64,000 bases of DNA, taken from assembly GCF_003627215.1 (NCBI RefSeq), contig NZ_CP032677.1:3663501-3727500 (forward strand), written 5' to 3'. Each line of letters begins with the position of its first letter. Positions within the stretch are counted from its first letter, which is position 1. The notes beneath the pieces are model-generated. The model was not told the DNA's origin. It made no database searches and was given only the letters and a program-made list of their open reading frames with translations. Below are positions 34,441-46,558 of this stretch, piece after piece. Position numbers and translations under genes: made by a program. The DNA comes from Pseudomonas sp. Leaf58 (lineage in GTDB: Bacteria > Pseudomonadota > Gammaproteobacteria > Pseudomonadales > Pseudomonadaceae).

Positions 34441-36465
34441 TTACTGGCCCTGATCGGCCAGGGCTTCTACAGGCTCAATAGTATCCTGCCGGACCTTGGC
34501 ACCGAACAGCTTGATCATCTGCTGGATCAACGGATCTTGCTCGATCGACACCACTGCCTCGTGCTGGCGCTCGCTACGCTTGCGCGCTGCCGCCTGGGCT
34601 GGGGTTTCCTGCTCGGGCAGGATCAATTCGATGCGCAGATTCAGCGTGCGCCCCAAGTGCTGGTTGAGCGCATCGTTCAGGCGCCGCTGCTGGGTGGCGT
34701 TGAACAGCGCACCTTGGCCAGGGTCCAGGTGCAGCAGCCAGTCGTCGCCGTCGGCGGCGATCAGCGTACAGTTTGCCGCGATGTTGCCCGTCATCCCCGA
34801 CACAGGCAACTGTGGGAATAATTCCAGCCATTGCAAGGCCAGGCCAGTGGCCGGCTTGGCCGCTGGCAACGGTTCGGCGACAGGCTTGGACACCTCTTCT
34901 TGGACGTGTTCGGCCAGTTCGTCCAGATAGCTGAAACCGACGGGGTCGCTCTCGCCGCCGTAATAGTCTTCATCCAGTGGCGGCTCGTCGTCGCGGTCCA
35001 TGCCCACGGCGGCGTAGGCGGACGGGTCGAAGGGCGGCTCGTCGTGTGCCGTGCTGGCCTGCGGAGCTGGGGCGGCTGGCGCGGGCGCCGCTACTGGCGC
35101 CAGCGCTGGCACAGGCTCGGCCACGACTGGTGCGGGCGCTGCCGCGGGCTCTTCCCAAGGCAGGTCAATTACCTCGGGTTCTGGCTCTGGTTCTGGTGTA
35201 GCCTCGATGACCGGGACCGGCTCAGCGACCAGCACAGGCTCGACAGCCGGCTGTGGCGCGGGCTCGACCGGTGCGACAGGGGCCACGGCAACCGCTGGCG
35301 CTGCCACCGGCGTTGCAGGATCAGCTGTGGCCTGGCTGATCCCCACTGGCTTTAGTATCGGCTTCGGCGCGTCGTCGGTGTCGGCCGGCCGGAACGCCAG
35401 CATGCGCAGCAGGACCATCTCGAAGCCGCCACGTGGGTCTGGCGCCAAGGGCAGGTCACGCCGGCCAATCAGGCCCATCTGGTAATAAAACTGTACATCC
35501 TCGGCCGGCAAGGCCGCAGCCAGTGCCAGCACCCGTTCGCGATCGCCCTGGCCGTTGTCCACCGCCTCCGGCAGTGCCTGGGCAATGGCCACGCGGTGCA
35601 GCACGTTGAGCATCTCGGCCAGCACGCCCGCCCAATCCGGCCCCTGCTCGGCCAGGCTACGCACGGCCTCCAGCAAGGCCCGCGCATCGCCGTCAAGCAG
35701 CGCCTGCAGCACACCGTAGACCTGACCATGGTCAAGGCTGCCGAGCATCGCCCGCACATCGGCAGCCAGCACTTTGCCTTCACCAAAGGCGATGGCCTGG
35801 TCAGTCAGGCTCATGGCGTCGCGCATCGAGCCATCGGCCGCGCGGCCCAGCAGCCACAGGGCATCGGCCTCGAACGGGACGTTTTCGGCAGCCAGTACGT
35901 GGCTGAGGTGTTCGACCACCCGCTCCGGGCTCATGTTTTTCAGCGAAAACTGCAAGCAGCGCGACAGAATGGTGGCCGGCAGCTTCTGCGGGTCGGTGGT
36001 GGCAAGGATGAACTTGACGTGGGGCGGCGGCTCTTCCAGCGTCTTGAGCAAGGCGTTGAACGAGTGCGTAGACAGCATGTGCACTTCGTCGATCAGGTAT
36101 ACCTTGAAGCGCCCACGGCTCGGGGCGTACTGCACGTTATCGAGCAGTTCGCGGGTGTCTTCTACCTTGGTGCGGCTGGCGGCGTCGATCTCGATCAGGT
36201 CGATGAAGCGGCCTTCGTCGATCTCCCGGCACACCGAACAGGTGCCACAGGGCGTGGAGGTGATGCCGGTTTCGCAGTTCAGGCACTTGGCGATGATACG
36301 CGCAATGGTGGTCTTGCCCACGCCACGGGTACCGGTGAACAGGTAGGCGTGGTGCAAGCGCTGGTTGTCCAAGGCATTGATCAAGGCCTTGAGCACATGG
36401 GCCTGGCCGACCATTTCGCGAAACGAGCGCGGACGCCATTTACGTGCAAGAACCTGATAACTCAT
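34441..36465 (-). CDS. dnaX: DNA polymerase III subunits gamma/tau
   Basis: A 674-residue clamp-loader ATPase of the replisome. Walker A is GTRGVGKT (about 45-52), a zinc site is CLNC..CGTC..C (64-82), and sensor and box motifs follow (LIDEVHMLSTHSFNALLKTLEEPP). Domain III ends near 370. Then comes a long Ala/Pro/Glu/Val-rich linker (about 380-500), and the C-terminal tau domain that binds polymerase and helicase. I saw no A-rich slippery site near the end of domain III, so the E. coli type of frameshift to make gamma is not supported here. Confidence 0.96.
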   Translation of the reverse strand: MSYQVLARKWRPRSFREMVGQAHVLKALINALDNQRLHHAYLFTGTRGVGKTTIARIIAKCLNCETGITSTPCGTCSVCREIDEGRFIDLIEIDAASRTKVEDTRELLDNVQYAPSRGRFKVYLIDEVHMLSTHSFNALLKTLEEPPPHVKFILATTDPQKLPATILSRCLQFSLKNMSPERVVEHLSHVLAAENVPFEADALWLLGRAADGSMRDAMSLTDQAIAFGEGKVLAADVRAMLGSLDHGQVYGVLQALLDGDARALLEAVRSLAEQGPDWAGVLAEMLNVLHRVAIAQALPEAVDNGQGDRERVLALAAALPAEDVQFYYQMGLIGRRDLPLAPDPRGGFEMVLLRMLAFRPADTDDAPKPILKPVGISQATADPATPVAAPAVAVAPVAPVEPAPQPAVEPVLVAEPVPVIEATPEPEPEPEVIDLPWEEPAAAPAPVVAEPVPALAPVAAPAPAAPAPQASTAHDEPPFDPSAYAAVGMDRDDEPPLDEDYYGGESDPVGFSYLDELAEHVQEEVSKPVAEPLPAAKPATGLALQWLELFPQLPVSGMTGNIAANCTLIAADGDDWLLHLDPGQGALFNATQQRRLNDALNQHLGRTLNLRIELILPEQETPAQAAARKRSERQHEAVVSIEQDPLIQQMIKLFGAKVRQDTIEPVEALADQGQ

Positions 36466-36743
36466 CGAAAAACCATCGTAGCCTGATCGAGCGGAAGATC
36501 GCTAATGCTAGCGGACCGGGGGCAAAATTGCACCCTGCGCAGCGTGGATACAACCACCCTGCTCGCATTGAGGAATGTGTCGCTCTCACGATTGAGCACC
36601 ACCCGCGCGGCGCTTCGCGGGGCAAGGTTTGCCCGAAATCCCAGCGGCTGATGAAACTGTCGGTTGCAGGGGCATTGAGCGAGAGGCAACAGAGAACGAA
36701 GGCGTTCGCTGCAGATTGAGGTTTCGGACCCCAGAAATGGAGG

Positions 36744-36849
36744 CGGCCCCACCAGCCACACCCCGGCACTCGATGTTCCCGCTATGGCTGCTCCCTTCCG
36801 GGCCTGACCAGGTTAACGGGTAATCAATGCGGGGGGACCGATGGGGCCA
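36744..36849 (-). ncRNA. ffs: 4.5S signal recognition particle RNA
   Basis: Minus-strand sequence has the universal SRP RNA core GGTCAGGCCCGGAAGGGAGC, with the GGAA tetraloop and the symmetric and asymmetric internal loops that bind Ffh. The ends pair as GGCCCCA with TGGGGCC, and the middle stem pairs CCCGC..GCGGG. Size of about 105 nt fits gamma-proteobacterial 4.5S RNA. Ends are set from pairing and may be off by a few bases. It is upstream of dnaX on the same strand. Confidence 0.93.
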
Positions 36850-36883
36850 CCACAACATGGCTCGCTGAGCAGCGAGTGGCGCC

Positions 36884-36911
36884 ATTGTACCGGTCTTGGG
36901 GGCAGATACAA
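36884..36911 (-). promoter_or_regulatory. Promoter of the 4.5S RNA gene
   Basis: On the minus strand: TTGTAT (-35), 16-bp spacer, TACAAT (-10, one mismatch). A 7-bp hairpin (CTCGCTG..CAGCGAG, 36861-36876) follows between this promoter and the mature RNA, so the RNA is probably made as a longer precursor and trimmed. Confidence 0.65.
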
Positions 36912-36973
36912 CCTCTGCGGCGAGAAAAAGTCATCACTTCTCAATGACTTGTCAGGGTTGAGGTGGCCTGGGC

Positions 36974-37005
36974 GGGCCTCTTCGCGGGTAAACCCGCTCC
37001 TACAA
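36974..37005. repeat. Single P. putida-type REP
   Basis: One copy of the REP sequence (core CGCGGGTAAACCCGCTCC) located 15 bp beyond the ligA stop codon. It folds into a short stem and may serve as the ligA transcript end. Confidence 0.85.
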
Positions 37006-37020
37006 AGGCCGCGCAGGGCG

Positions 37021-39405
<2,385 letters not shown>

Positions 39406-39420
39406 TCAGGGTATTTTTAG

Positions 39421-39532
39421 CTTGTGCCGGCCTCTTCGCGGGTAAACCCGCTCCTACAAGGGGCATCACATACCCAAGGGCGGCGATATACCCGTGTAGG
39501 AGCGGGTTTACCCGCGAAGAGGCCGGCACAAG
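39421..39532. repeat. REP pair with perfect 38-bp inverted repeat
   Basis: Left arm 39421-39458 and right arm 39495-39532 are exact reverse complements for 38 bp (a few flanking bases also match) around a 36-bp spacer. It lies between zipA and ligA and is the longest perfect REP pair in the window. Confidence 0.92.
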
Positions 39533-39590
39533 CTACAACGATACCCGAACCGACCAGCACGCCCTCAGGCTGCTCTTTCGTCTGGATCTG

Positions 39591-40478
39591 TCAGCGCTTT
39601 TGGGTCAGCGCGCGGCGCTCGAACTCGACGATGCGCTGGCGGTAGTGCTCGATGGTCTGGGCGGTCAGCACGCTGCGCTGGTCGTCCTTGAGCTCACCGT
39701 TCAGTTCGTGGGCCAACTTGCGCGCCGCAGCCACCATCACGTCGAAGGCCTGCTTCGGATGACGCGGGCCCGGTAGGCCGAGGAAGAAGCTCACGGCACG
39801 GGTGCTGAAGTGGTCAATGTCGTCCAGGTCGAACACACCAGGCTTGACGGCGTTGGCCATGGAGAACAGCACTTCGCCGTGGCCGGCCATGCTCTCGTGA
39901 CGGTGGAAGATGTCCATTTCGCCAAAGCGCAGGCCGCTCTCCAGAATGTTCTGCAACAGCGCCGGCCCCTTGAAGCCACCCTCGTCGCGCGAGATCACGC
40001 TGATGACCAGCACTTCTTCGGCCGGCGGCAGCTCCTTGACGCTGTTGCTGGCAGGCGCTGCACCACTGCTGCGGGTGTTGTCCGCGGCAAAGTCGTCATC
40101 GCTGTCGGCAAACAAGTCGGTCTCACGCGGCTCAGCGCTCAGGTTCAAGTCACCCTGCTGCACTTCAGCAGCAGCACGCTTGCCACGCTTGCTGGCCTTG
40201 GCTGGTTTGGGCTCGCGCTCGCGATCACGCGCAGAGGCGCTTAGCGACGGCAGATCGCTTTCGTCCAGCTCAGGTTCCTTATGGGCATCCAGCACCCGCG
40301 ACGGGCCAAGCACTTCGGGGCTACCGCCCTCTTCGTCCGGCAGGTTGGTATAACTGCGATCCAGACGGAATTTCAACTTGCCTTTCCCGCCGCGCATGCG
40401 GCGCCAGCCGTCGAAAAGAATCCCGGCAATGACAATGATGCCGATGACGATCAGCCACTCGCGCAGACCGATTTCCAT
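39591..40478 (-). CDS. zipA: Cell division protein ZipA
   Basis: A 295-residue inner-membrane protein that tethers FtsZ to the membrane. The N-terminal anchor is [22 protein letters not shown] charged, Pro/Ser/Glu-rich linker spans about 30-155, and the FtsZ-binding domain about 160-290 ([31 protein letters not shown]). The ATG at 40478 puts the helix at the very start, as usual for ZipA. It follows smc on the same strand after 205 bp, in the common smc-zipA-ligA order. Confidence 0.95.
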   Translation of the reverse strand: MEIGLREWLIVIGIIVIAGILFDGWRRMRGGKGKLKFRLDRSYTNLPDEEGGSPEVLGPSRVLDAHKEPELDESDLPSLSASARDREREPKPAKASKRGKRAAAEVQQGDLNLSAEPRETDLFADSDDDFAADNTRSSGAAPASNSVKELPPAEEVLVISVISRDEGGFKGPALLQNILESGLRFGEMDIFHRHESMAGHGEVLFSMANAVKPGVFDLDDIDHFSTRAVSFFLGLPGPRHPKQAFDVMVAAARKLAHELNGELKDDQRSVLTAQTIEHYRQRIVEFERRALTQKR

Positions 40479-40683
40479 GTAATCCCGTGCCTCTATAAAA
40501 ATATGCTTGAAAACAAAGGGTTCAAAGCCCTTTAACACGTGGCGCCAACTCTATGTTCTGACAGGCGTTTTACCCACGCAAAAAACGAGTGACATTAAGC
40601 TAGCACGACCAAAGACAACTTTACACCGTCTGTCGCACCTGACGGGGGCATTTCGCTACATAATGTGCCCCTATCGTCGCGCA

Positions 40684-43600
40684 TCAGGCGTCGACCATGG
40701 CCATGGCCGCCTCCACATCCACAGCAACAAGGCGTGAACAACCGGGCTCATGCATGGTCACCCCCATCAGTTGGTCGGCCATCTCCATGGCAATCTTGTT
40801 ATGGGTGATGTAGATGAACTGCACGGCTTCACTCATTTCCTTGACCAGGCGCGCGTAACGCCCGACGTTGGCATCGTCCAGCGGCGCATCGACCTCGTCG
40901 AGCATGCAGAACGGTGCGGGGTTCAACTTGAAGATGGCAAACACCAGCGCCAATGCGGTCAGGGCCTTCTCGCCGCCGGACAGCAAATGGATGGTGCTGT
41001 TCTTCTTGCCCGGTGGTCGCGCCATGATCGTCACCCCTGTATCGAGTAGATCTTCGCCCGTCAGTTCCAGATAAGCGCTGCCACCACCGAAAACTTTTGG
41101 GAAAAGTGCCTGTAATCCGGCATTTATCTGATCAAAGGTATCTTTGAAGCGGTTGCGGGTTTCCTTGTCGATCTTACGAATGACGTTTTCCAGGGTCTCA
41201 AGGGCCTCGACCAAGTCGGCGTCCTGGGCGTCCAGGTAGCGCTTGCGCTCGGACTGCTGCTCGTATTCTTCGATGGCCGCCAGGTTAATTGCCCCAAGAC
41301 GCTGGATACGCGCGTCGAGCTGTTCCAACTCCTGCGCGGTGCCCTGCTCAGTAGCGTCGGCGTCAAGGGTGGCGAGTACGCCTGGCAGGTCATAGCCATC
41401 GGCCAGCAACTGCTCTTGCACGGTCTTGCGCCGCACGTCCAGGCCCTGGCATTCCAGGCGCAACTGCTCCAGCTGGCCACGCAGCAGCTGCGCTTGCTGC
41501 TCGGCCTGGGTGCGGCGCTTCTCGGCCTGGCGCAGTTCGCGGTCGGCTTCGTCCATGTGCAGGCGGGCCAGGCGCATCTCTTCGTCGACGCTCATGCGCC
41601 GCTCCAGCAGCTCTTCGAGCTTCAGGCGCAGCTCCTCCTGCGGTGCTTCACCTTCCTCCAGGTTCAGGCTCAGTTGCTCCTGGCGCTCGGTCAGGCGCGC
41701 GGCCTGCTGCTCCAGCCGTTCCAAGGCCTGCCGGGTGGAATCGTGCTGGGCGCGTAGCGAGCCCAAGCGCACCGCCAGCTGATGGGCGTGATCCTTGTGC
41801 TGGCGGGCGTCCTGGCGAACGCGGTCGAGGCTTTCGCGCAAAGTGTCGCGCCGAGCCATCAACTGTTCGCGCTGCTCGGTGTCCTGGGCCATCAGTTCCA
41901 GGGCCTCCTGCAACAGCAGGCGAGCCTCACCCAGTTGCTCGTGCTCAAGGGCGCGCTGCTCTTCCAGCTCGGCCAGTTCTTCTTGCAGCCGCCGGCGCCG
42001 CAGCTCGACCTGCTCGGCGCGGGCGCGGCTAGCCGACAGGTTGGCCTTCAGCTCGCCGTGCAGGCGGTTTTCTTCCTGGGTGCGGCGGCGCAGCTGTTCA
42101 CGCTGCTCTTCCAGGCCCAGTTGCTGCTCGCGCAGGGCCTGCAGTTGCTGCTCTAGCTGCTCCAGCGCCGCTTCCTGCGCCACTTGCTCGTGGCCCAGGC
42201 GTTCGATTTCCTGGCCGCGGGCGAGCACACCGCCTTCGGCTTCACCACCACGACGTACCCGCAGGAAATGCCGGCCAAGCCAATAACCATCGCGGCTGAC
42301 CAGGCTCTGGCCGGCGCCGAGCGACGCGCGTTGCGCCAGCGCCTGAGCCAAGCTCTCCACGGGCATGACCTGGCCTAGCCAGGGCGCCAGGTCGACAGGG
42401 CCTTTGACCTTCTCCAGCAAGCTGCCGGGCAACGCTGAGCCAGGGCTGCCGGCTTGCAGCAAGCGCAATTCGCCCTGCTCCAGGCCAGCGAATTCGAGGC
42501 GACTGAAATCGTCCACCAGCACCGCCTGTAGATCGGCGCCAAGCACCGTTTCCACCGCCAGCTCCCAGCCCGGTTCCACGCGCAACCCTTCGGCAAGGCG
42601 GGGTTGTTGCTCCAGGCCTTGCCCACGCAACCAGTCGGCAGCGCCGGCGCCTGGCTCCAGGGCTGCCTGCTGCAAGGCCTCGAGCGAAGCCAGGCGGCCG
42701 CCCAGGCGCTGCAGGTCACCCTGCGCCTGCTGCTGTGCCTGAGTGGCCTGTTGCAGTTGCTCGCGCGCACCTTCCAGGCGCTCGACCACCTGCTCTTCGG
42801 ACAGTTGCAGTTCTTCCAGCAGCATTTCGCTGCTGGCCAACTGCTCGGACAATTCGAGCATCGCGGCGTCCTGCGGGTCGCTACCCAGTTGCTCGCGCTC
42901 CTCGCCCAGCTTGCGCTGGCGCTCGGCCTGGCGCTCGAGGCTGGCTTCCAGCTGCTGCAGGCGCGCCTGCTGCACTTCGGCTTGGCGGCGCGGCTCGGCG
43001 GAGCGGCTGTTGAAGCTGTCCCATTGTTCCTGCCAGCCGTGCATGCCTAGCTCGGCCTCTTCAAGGGCGGCGGCGGCTTCTTCTGCAGCGGCGAGGGTCA
43101 TTTCCTGCTCGGGTTCGAGCATGGCCAGCTCTTCGCCCAGGGTGGCCAGCAGGGTGCGATCGTGGCCCAGGTGCGATTCGGTCTCCAGGCGCGTACGCTC
43201 GGCTTCCTTGAAGTCGTCCTGCAACTGGCGCAGGCGCTGTTGACCGTGCTGGATGCTCTGCTCAACCCGGGCGATGTCACCGGCCACCGAATAGAAGCGG
43301 CCCTGCACCTGGTTGAAGCGTTCGGACAATTCGTGATGGCCATCGCGCAGGCGTTCGATGCTGGCATCGGCATTGCGCTGCTCGGCCACCAGTGCCTCGT
43401 GGGACACATCCTGGTCGCCAATCACCGACTCGCGCTGGCGCACCTGTTGGTCCAGGTCGCGCCAGCGCAAGGCCGCCAGGCGCGCCTTCAGCTGGCGTTC
43501 CTGGGCTTTGTATTCGCGGTACTTCTCGGCCGCCTGGGCCTGGCGCTGCAGGCGCTCCAGCTGGCGCTCCAGCTCTTCGCGCAGGTCAGTCAGGCGCGCC

Positions 43601-44172
43601 AGGTTTTCCTGGGTGCGACGAATGCGGTTTTCGGTTTCGCGGCGGCGTTCCTTGTACTTGGAAATGCCGGCGGCTTCCTCGATGAAGTTGCGCAGCTCCT
43701 CGGGCTTGGCTTCGATCAGCTTGGAGATCATGCCCTGCTCGATGATCGAGTAGCTACGCGGCCCCAGGCCAGTGCCAAGGAAAATGTCGGTAATGTCACG
43801 TCGGCGACACTTGGCACCATTGAGGTAATAACTGTTCTGGCCGTCGCGAGTGACCTTGCGCCGGATCGAAATCTCAGCGTAAGCGGCATATTCGCCGACC
43901 AAGGTGGTTTCGCTGTTGTCGAACACCAGCTCAATGCTGGCCTGGCTGACCGGCTTGCGCCCACTGGAGCCATTGAAGATGACGTCGGTCATCGACTCAC
44001 CGCGCAGGTTTTTTGCCGAACTCTCGCCCATCACCCAGCGCACGGCGTCGATAATGTTGGATTTGCCGCAGCCGTTGGGGCCGACCACGGCCGCCATGTT
44101 GCTGGGGAAATTGACCGTGGTCGGGTCGACGAACGACTTGAACCCGGCCAGACGAATACACTTCAGGCGCAT
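40684..44172 (-). CDS. smc: Chromosome segregation ATPase SMC
   Basis: A 1162-residue condensin-type ATPase organising the chromosome. The N-terminal head has Walker A (GPNGCGKS, 31-38). Long coiled coils rich in Glu, Gln and Leu (about 165-500 and 680-1000) flank a hinge near 520-640. The C-terminal head has the signature LLSGGEKALTALAL and Walker B (PAPFCMLDEVDAPLD). Length is normal. It lies 3 bp after the GntR gene on the same strand, so read-through from the regulator promoter is likely. Confidence 0.97.
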   Translation of the reverse strand: MRLKCIRLAGFKSFVDPTTVNFPSNMAAVVGPNGCGKSNIIDAVRWVMGESSAKNLRGESMTDVIFNGSSGRKPVSQASIELVFDNSETTLVGEYAAYAEISIRRKVTRDGQNSYYLNGAKCRRRDITDIFLGTGLGPRSYSIIEQGMISKLIEAKPEELRNFIEEAAGISKYKERRRETENRIRRTQENLARLTDLREELERQLERLQRQAQAAEKYREYKAQERQLKARLAALRWRDLDQQVRQRESVIGDQDVSHEALVAEQRNADASIERLRDGHHELSERFNQVQGRFYSVAGDIARVEQSIQHGQQRLRQLQDDFKEAERTRLETESHLGHDRTLLATLGEELAMLEPEQEMTLAAAEEAAAALEEAELGMHGWQEQWDSFNSRSAEPRRQAEVQQARLQQLEASLERQAERQRKLGEEREQLGSDPQDAAMLELSEQLASSEMLLEELQLSEEQVVERLEGAREQLQQATQAQQQAQGDLQRLGGRLASLEALQQAALEPGAGAADWLRGQGLEQQPRLAEGLRVEPGWELAVETVLGADLQAVLVDDFSRLEFAGLEQGELRLLQAGSPGSALPGSLLEKVKGPVDLAPWLGQVMPVESLAQALAQRASLGAGQSLVSRDGYWLGRHFLRVRRGGEAEGGVLARGQEIERLGHEQVAQEAALEQLEQQLQALREQQLGLEEQREQLRRRTQEENRLHGELKANLSASRARAEQVELRRRRLQEELAELEEQRALEHEQLGEARLLLQEALELMAQDTEQREQLMARRDTLRESLDRVRQDARQHKDHAHQLAVRLGSLRAQHDSTRQALERLEQQAARLTERQEQLSLNLEEGEAPQEELRLKLEELLERRMSVDEEMRLARLHMDEADRELRQAEKRRTQAEQQAQLLRGQLEQLRLECQGLDVRRKTVQEQLLADGYDLPGVLATLDADATEQGTAQELEQLDARIQRLGAINLAAIEEYEQQSERKRYLDAQDADLVEALETLENVIRKIDKETRNRFKDTFDQINAGLQALFPKVFGGGSAYLELTGEDLLDTGVTIMARPPGKKNSTIHLLSGGEKALTALALVFAIFKLNPAPFCMLDEVDAPLDDANVGRYARLVKEMSEAVQFIYITHNKIAMEMADQLMGVTMHEPGCSRLVAVDVEAAMAMVDA

Positions 44173-44175
44173 CGA

Positions 44176-44835
44176 TCAGCCTCGGGCCAGCGCCGCCAGC
44201 ACCAGTTCGCAGCTGCGCTGGCCATAGGCGGTGAGCACCTCGCGAATGCGCGGCAGGTCACGGGCGACCACGGCGTCGAGCAGGCGGGCGAATAGCTCCA
44301 GGTAATCGATCATGTTGGCCTGGCGCTGGTCCAGCGACAGGTAGTAGGCACGGCTCATGGCCGGCTGCAGGTTTTCGACGGTTTCCTGCAAATAGGGGTT
44401 GTCGGCGAACGGATAGGCCGCACGCATGACCGCGAAGCTGTCGGCGACGAAGGCCTTGATGTCCAACTGGTCATGGGCGAGCTGTAAACGCTGCTGGATC
44501 TCCAGAAACGGGCGCAGGTCGGCATCGGTGCGCCATTTTTGCGCAACCGCGTTACCCAGCAGAATGTAGAACTCCCCCATCAGCCCGCACAAGCTGCGTA
44601 CGCTGCGCTCATCAAGCTCGGTCACATGGGCCCCACGGCGCGGCAAGATCGCCACCAGGTGCCGGCGTTCGAGGATCAGCAGCGCTTCGCGCACCGAGCC
44701 GCGGCTGACGTTGAGGGCCTGGGTGACCTTCTGCTCCTGGATCCGCTCGCCTGGCGCCAGCTCACCACGGATGATGCGTTCGGCCAGGTAATCGGCAATC
44801 TGCTCGGAGAGGCTGTCCGGGGCCTTGAACGTCAT
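44176..44835 (-). CDS. GntR-family (FadR/FCD) regulator beside xdhA
   Basis: A 219-residue transcription factor. The N-terminal winged helix reads LAERIIRGELAPGERIQEQKVTQALNVSRGSVREALLIL, and the C-terminal FCD ligand-binding domain spans about 80-215. It is divergent from xdhA and carries a TTGT-N2-ACAA-type site 24 bp upstream of its ATG, so self-control is likely. The FCD class usually binds small organic acids; here a purine-pathway product is the natural guess. Together with a second, different GntR gene at 52 kb it brackets xdhABC, guaD and aqpZ. Confidence 0.88.
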   Translation of the reverse strand: MTFKAPDSLSEQIADYLAERIIRGELAPGERIQEQKVTQALNVSRGSVREALLILERRHLVAILPRRGAHVTELDERSVRSLCGLMGEFYILLGNAVAQKWRTDADLRPFLEIQQRLQLAHDQLDIKAFVADSFAVMRAAYPFADNPYLQETVENLQPAMSRAYYLSLDQRQANMIDYLELFARLLDAVVARDLPRIREVLTAYGQRSCELVLAALARG

Positions 44836-44858
44836 GGTTTTCCTTCAAAATCATTGAA

Positions 44859-44868
44859 CTGTACACAA
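44859..44868. promoter_or_regulatory. GntR/FadR-type operator (site 1)
   Basis: CTGTACACAA fits the FadR-subfamily pattern TNGTNNACNA except for its first base. It is placed 24 bp upstream of the first GntR regulator's start codon and in the xdhA divergent region. Related sites occur at 52822, 52922, 55069 and 55278. Confidence 0.5.
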
Positions 44869-45012
44869 GGGGCGGATTGTAGCGTACTTGCTCGCTCATC
44901 GCGCAGAGGGGCCGTGCGGTTTATTTGACCTGCCAAACCGCCAATTGGCCGGCGCGATCTATGCTTGCAATAGGGGCAACAGGTTCGGCCGGGTATGGAC
45001 ATGTTCATTTTC

Positions 45013-45028
45013 TTGACCTTTGAGTCAG
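45013..45028. promoter_or_regulatory. TTGAC-N6-GTCA palindrome upstream of xdhA
   Basis: TTGACCTTTGAGTCAG is an inverted repeat 76 bp before xdhA. Closely similar sites lie before the purine permease (52956-52971) and the second Tsx-like gene (61365-61380). It is followed by CTGAACAGCTCTTGCT, which has a good -12 (TTGCT) but a poor -24 for sigma-54. Confidence 0.5.
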
Positions 45029-45103
45029 AAAAATATTGACCAGCTGAACAGCTCTTGCTTAGAGTCCGCCCAACAACAATAAAACCCTTGCGAGGCCATC
45101 CCC

Positions 45104-46558
45104 GTGATCCAGTTTCTCGTCAACCAGGAGCTCCGTAATGAGCATGCCCTGGACCCGAACATGACGGTGCTGCAGTACCTGCGCGAGCACCTGGGCAAAC
45201 CTGGCACCAAGGAGGGCTGCGCCAGTGGTGACTGTGGCGCCTGCACCGTGGTGGTCGGCGAACTGACCCAGGACGACCAGGGCAACGACAGCCTGCGCTA
45301 CCGCAGCCTCAATGCGTGCCTGACATTTGTTTCATCCCTGCACGGCAAGCAACTGATCAGCGTCGAGGGCCTGAAGCATCAGGGCCAACTGCACAGCGTG
45401 CAACAGGCCATGGCCGATTGCCATGGTTCGCAGTGTGGCTTCTGCACCCCGGGCTTCGTCATGTCGCTATTCGCCCTGCAAAAGAACAGCAGCGGCCCCG
45501 ACCTGCACCAGGCCCAGGAAGCCCTGGCCGGCAACCTGTGCCGCTGCACCGGCTACCGGCCAATCCTCGACGCCGCCGCACAGAGCTGCCGGCAACCCTG
45601 TCGCGACCAGTTCGATGCCCAGCAGGCGCAGACCATCAGCCGCCTCAAGGCCATTGCCCCGACCCAGACCGGCGAGCTGAACAGCGGCGACAAGCGCTGC
45701 CTGGTACCCCTGACCGTGGCCGACCTGGCCGACCTGTACAGCTCGCACCCCGAAGCACGGCTGCTGGCTGGCGGCACCGACCTGGCGCTGGAAGTGACTC
45801 AGTTCCACAAAACCCTGCCGGTAATGATCTACGTCGGCCACGTGGCTGAACTCAAGCGCATCGAGAAAACCGCCAGCCACCTGGAAATCGGCGCCGCCAC
45901 CTCGCTCACCGATTGTTACGGCGCGCTGAACGAGGAATACCCCGACTTCGGCGCCCTGCTGCACCGCTTTGCCTCGCTACAAATCCGCAACCAGGGCACC
46001 CTGGGCGGCAACATCGGCAACGCTTCGCCGATTGGCGACTCGCCCCCCCTGCTGATTGCCCTGGATGCGCAGATCGTCCTGCGCCAGGGCGAGCGCCAGC
46101 GGGTAATGCCCCTGGAAGACTACTTCATCGACTACCGCATCACGGCCCGCCAAGACAGCGAGTTCATCGAGAAGATCATCGTGCCGCGCGCCACCCGCGA
46201 CTGGGCGTTCCGCGCCTACAAAGTGTCCAAGCGCCTGGACGATGACATCTCCGCGGTGTGCGCGGCCTTCAACCTCAGCATCGAAGAGGGCGTGGTCAGT
46301 GGCGTGCGCATTGCCTTCGGAGGCATGGCGGCAATCCCCAAACGCGCCCATGCCTGCGAAGCAGCGCTACGCGGCAAGCCGTGGAACCAGGCCGCTATCG
46401 AACGCGCCTGCCAGGCCTTGGCCGAAGATTTCACCCCGCTCAGCGACTTCCGCGCCAGCAAGGAATACCGCCTGCTGGCCGCGCAGAACCTGCTGCGCAA
46501 GTACTTCATCGAACAGCAAACGCCGTACATCGAAACCCGGGTGACCGCTTATGTCTAA
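45104..46558 (+). CDS. xdhA: Xanthine dehydrogenase small subunit (2Fe-2S, FAD)
   Basis: A 484-residue subunit of the cytoplasmic enzyme oxidising hypoxanthine and xanthine to urate. Plant-type 2Fe-2S ligands are C39, C44, C47 and C72 (GCASGDCGAC). The second cluster uses C111, C114, C146 and C148 (CGFC..CRC). The FAD domain has LLAGGTDLALEV and GTLGGNIGNASPIGDSPP. Translation starts at a GTG with the family N-terminus MIQFLVNQEL. It overlaps xdhB by 8 bases. It is the first gene of xdhABC-guaD, divergent from a GntR regulator. Confidence 0.96.
   Translation: MIQFLVNQELRNEHALDPNMTVLQYLREHLGKPGTKEGCASGDCGACTVVVGELTQDDQGNDSLRYRSLNACLTFVSSLHGKQLISVEGLKHQGQLHSVQQAMADCHGSQCGFCTPGFVMSLFALQKNSSGPDLHQAQEALAGNLCRCTGYRPILDAAAQSCRQPCRDQFDAQQAQTISRLKAIAPTQTGELNSGDKRCLVPLTVADLADLYSSHPEARLLAGGTDLALEVTQFHKTLPVMIYVGHVAELKRIEKTASHLEIGAATSLTDCYGALNEEYPDFGALLHRFASLQIRNQGTLGGNIGNASPIGDSPPLLIALDAQIVLRQGERQRVMPLEDYFIDYRITARQDSEFIEKIIVPRATRDWAFRAYKVSKRLDDDISAVCAAFNLSIEEGVVSGVRIAFGGMAAIPKRAHACEAALRGKPWNQAAIERACQALAEDFTPLSDFRASKEYRLLAAQNLLRKYFIEQQTPYIETRVTAYV

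Noticed and set aside
34441-36465. Programmed frameshift in dnaX to make gamma
   Set aside because: No A-AAA-AAG type slippery run was seen near the end of domain III, so there is no sequence support.
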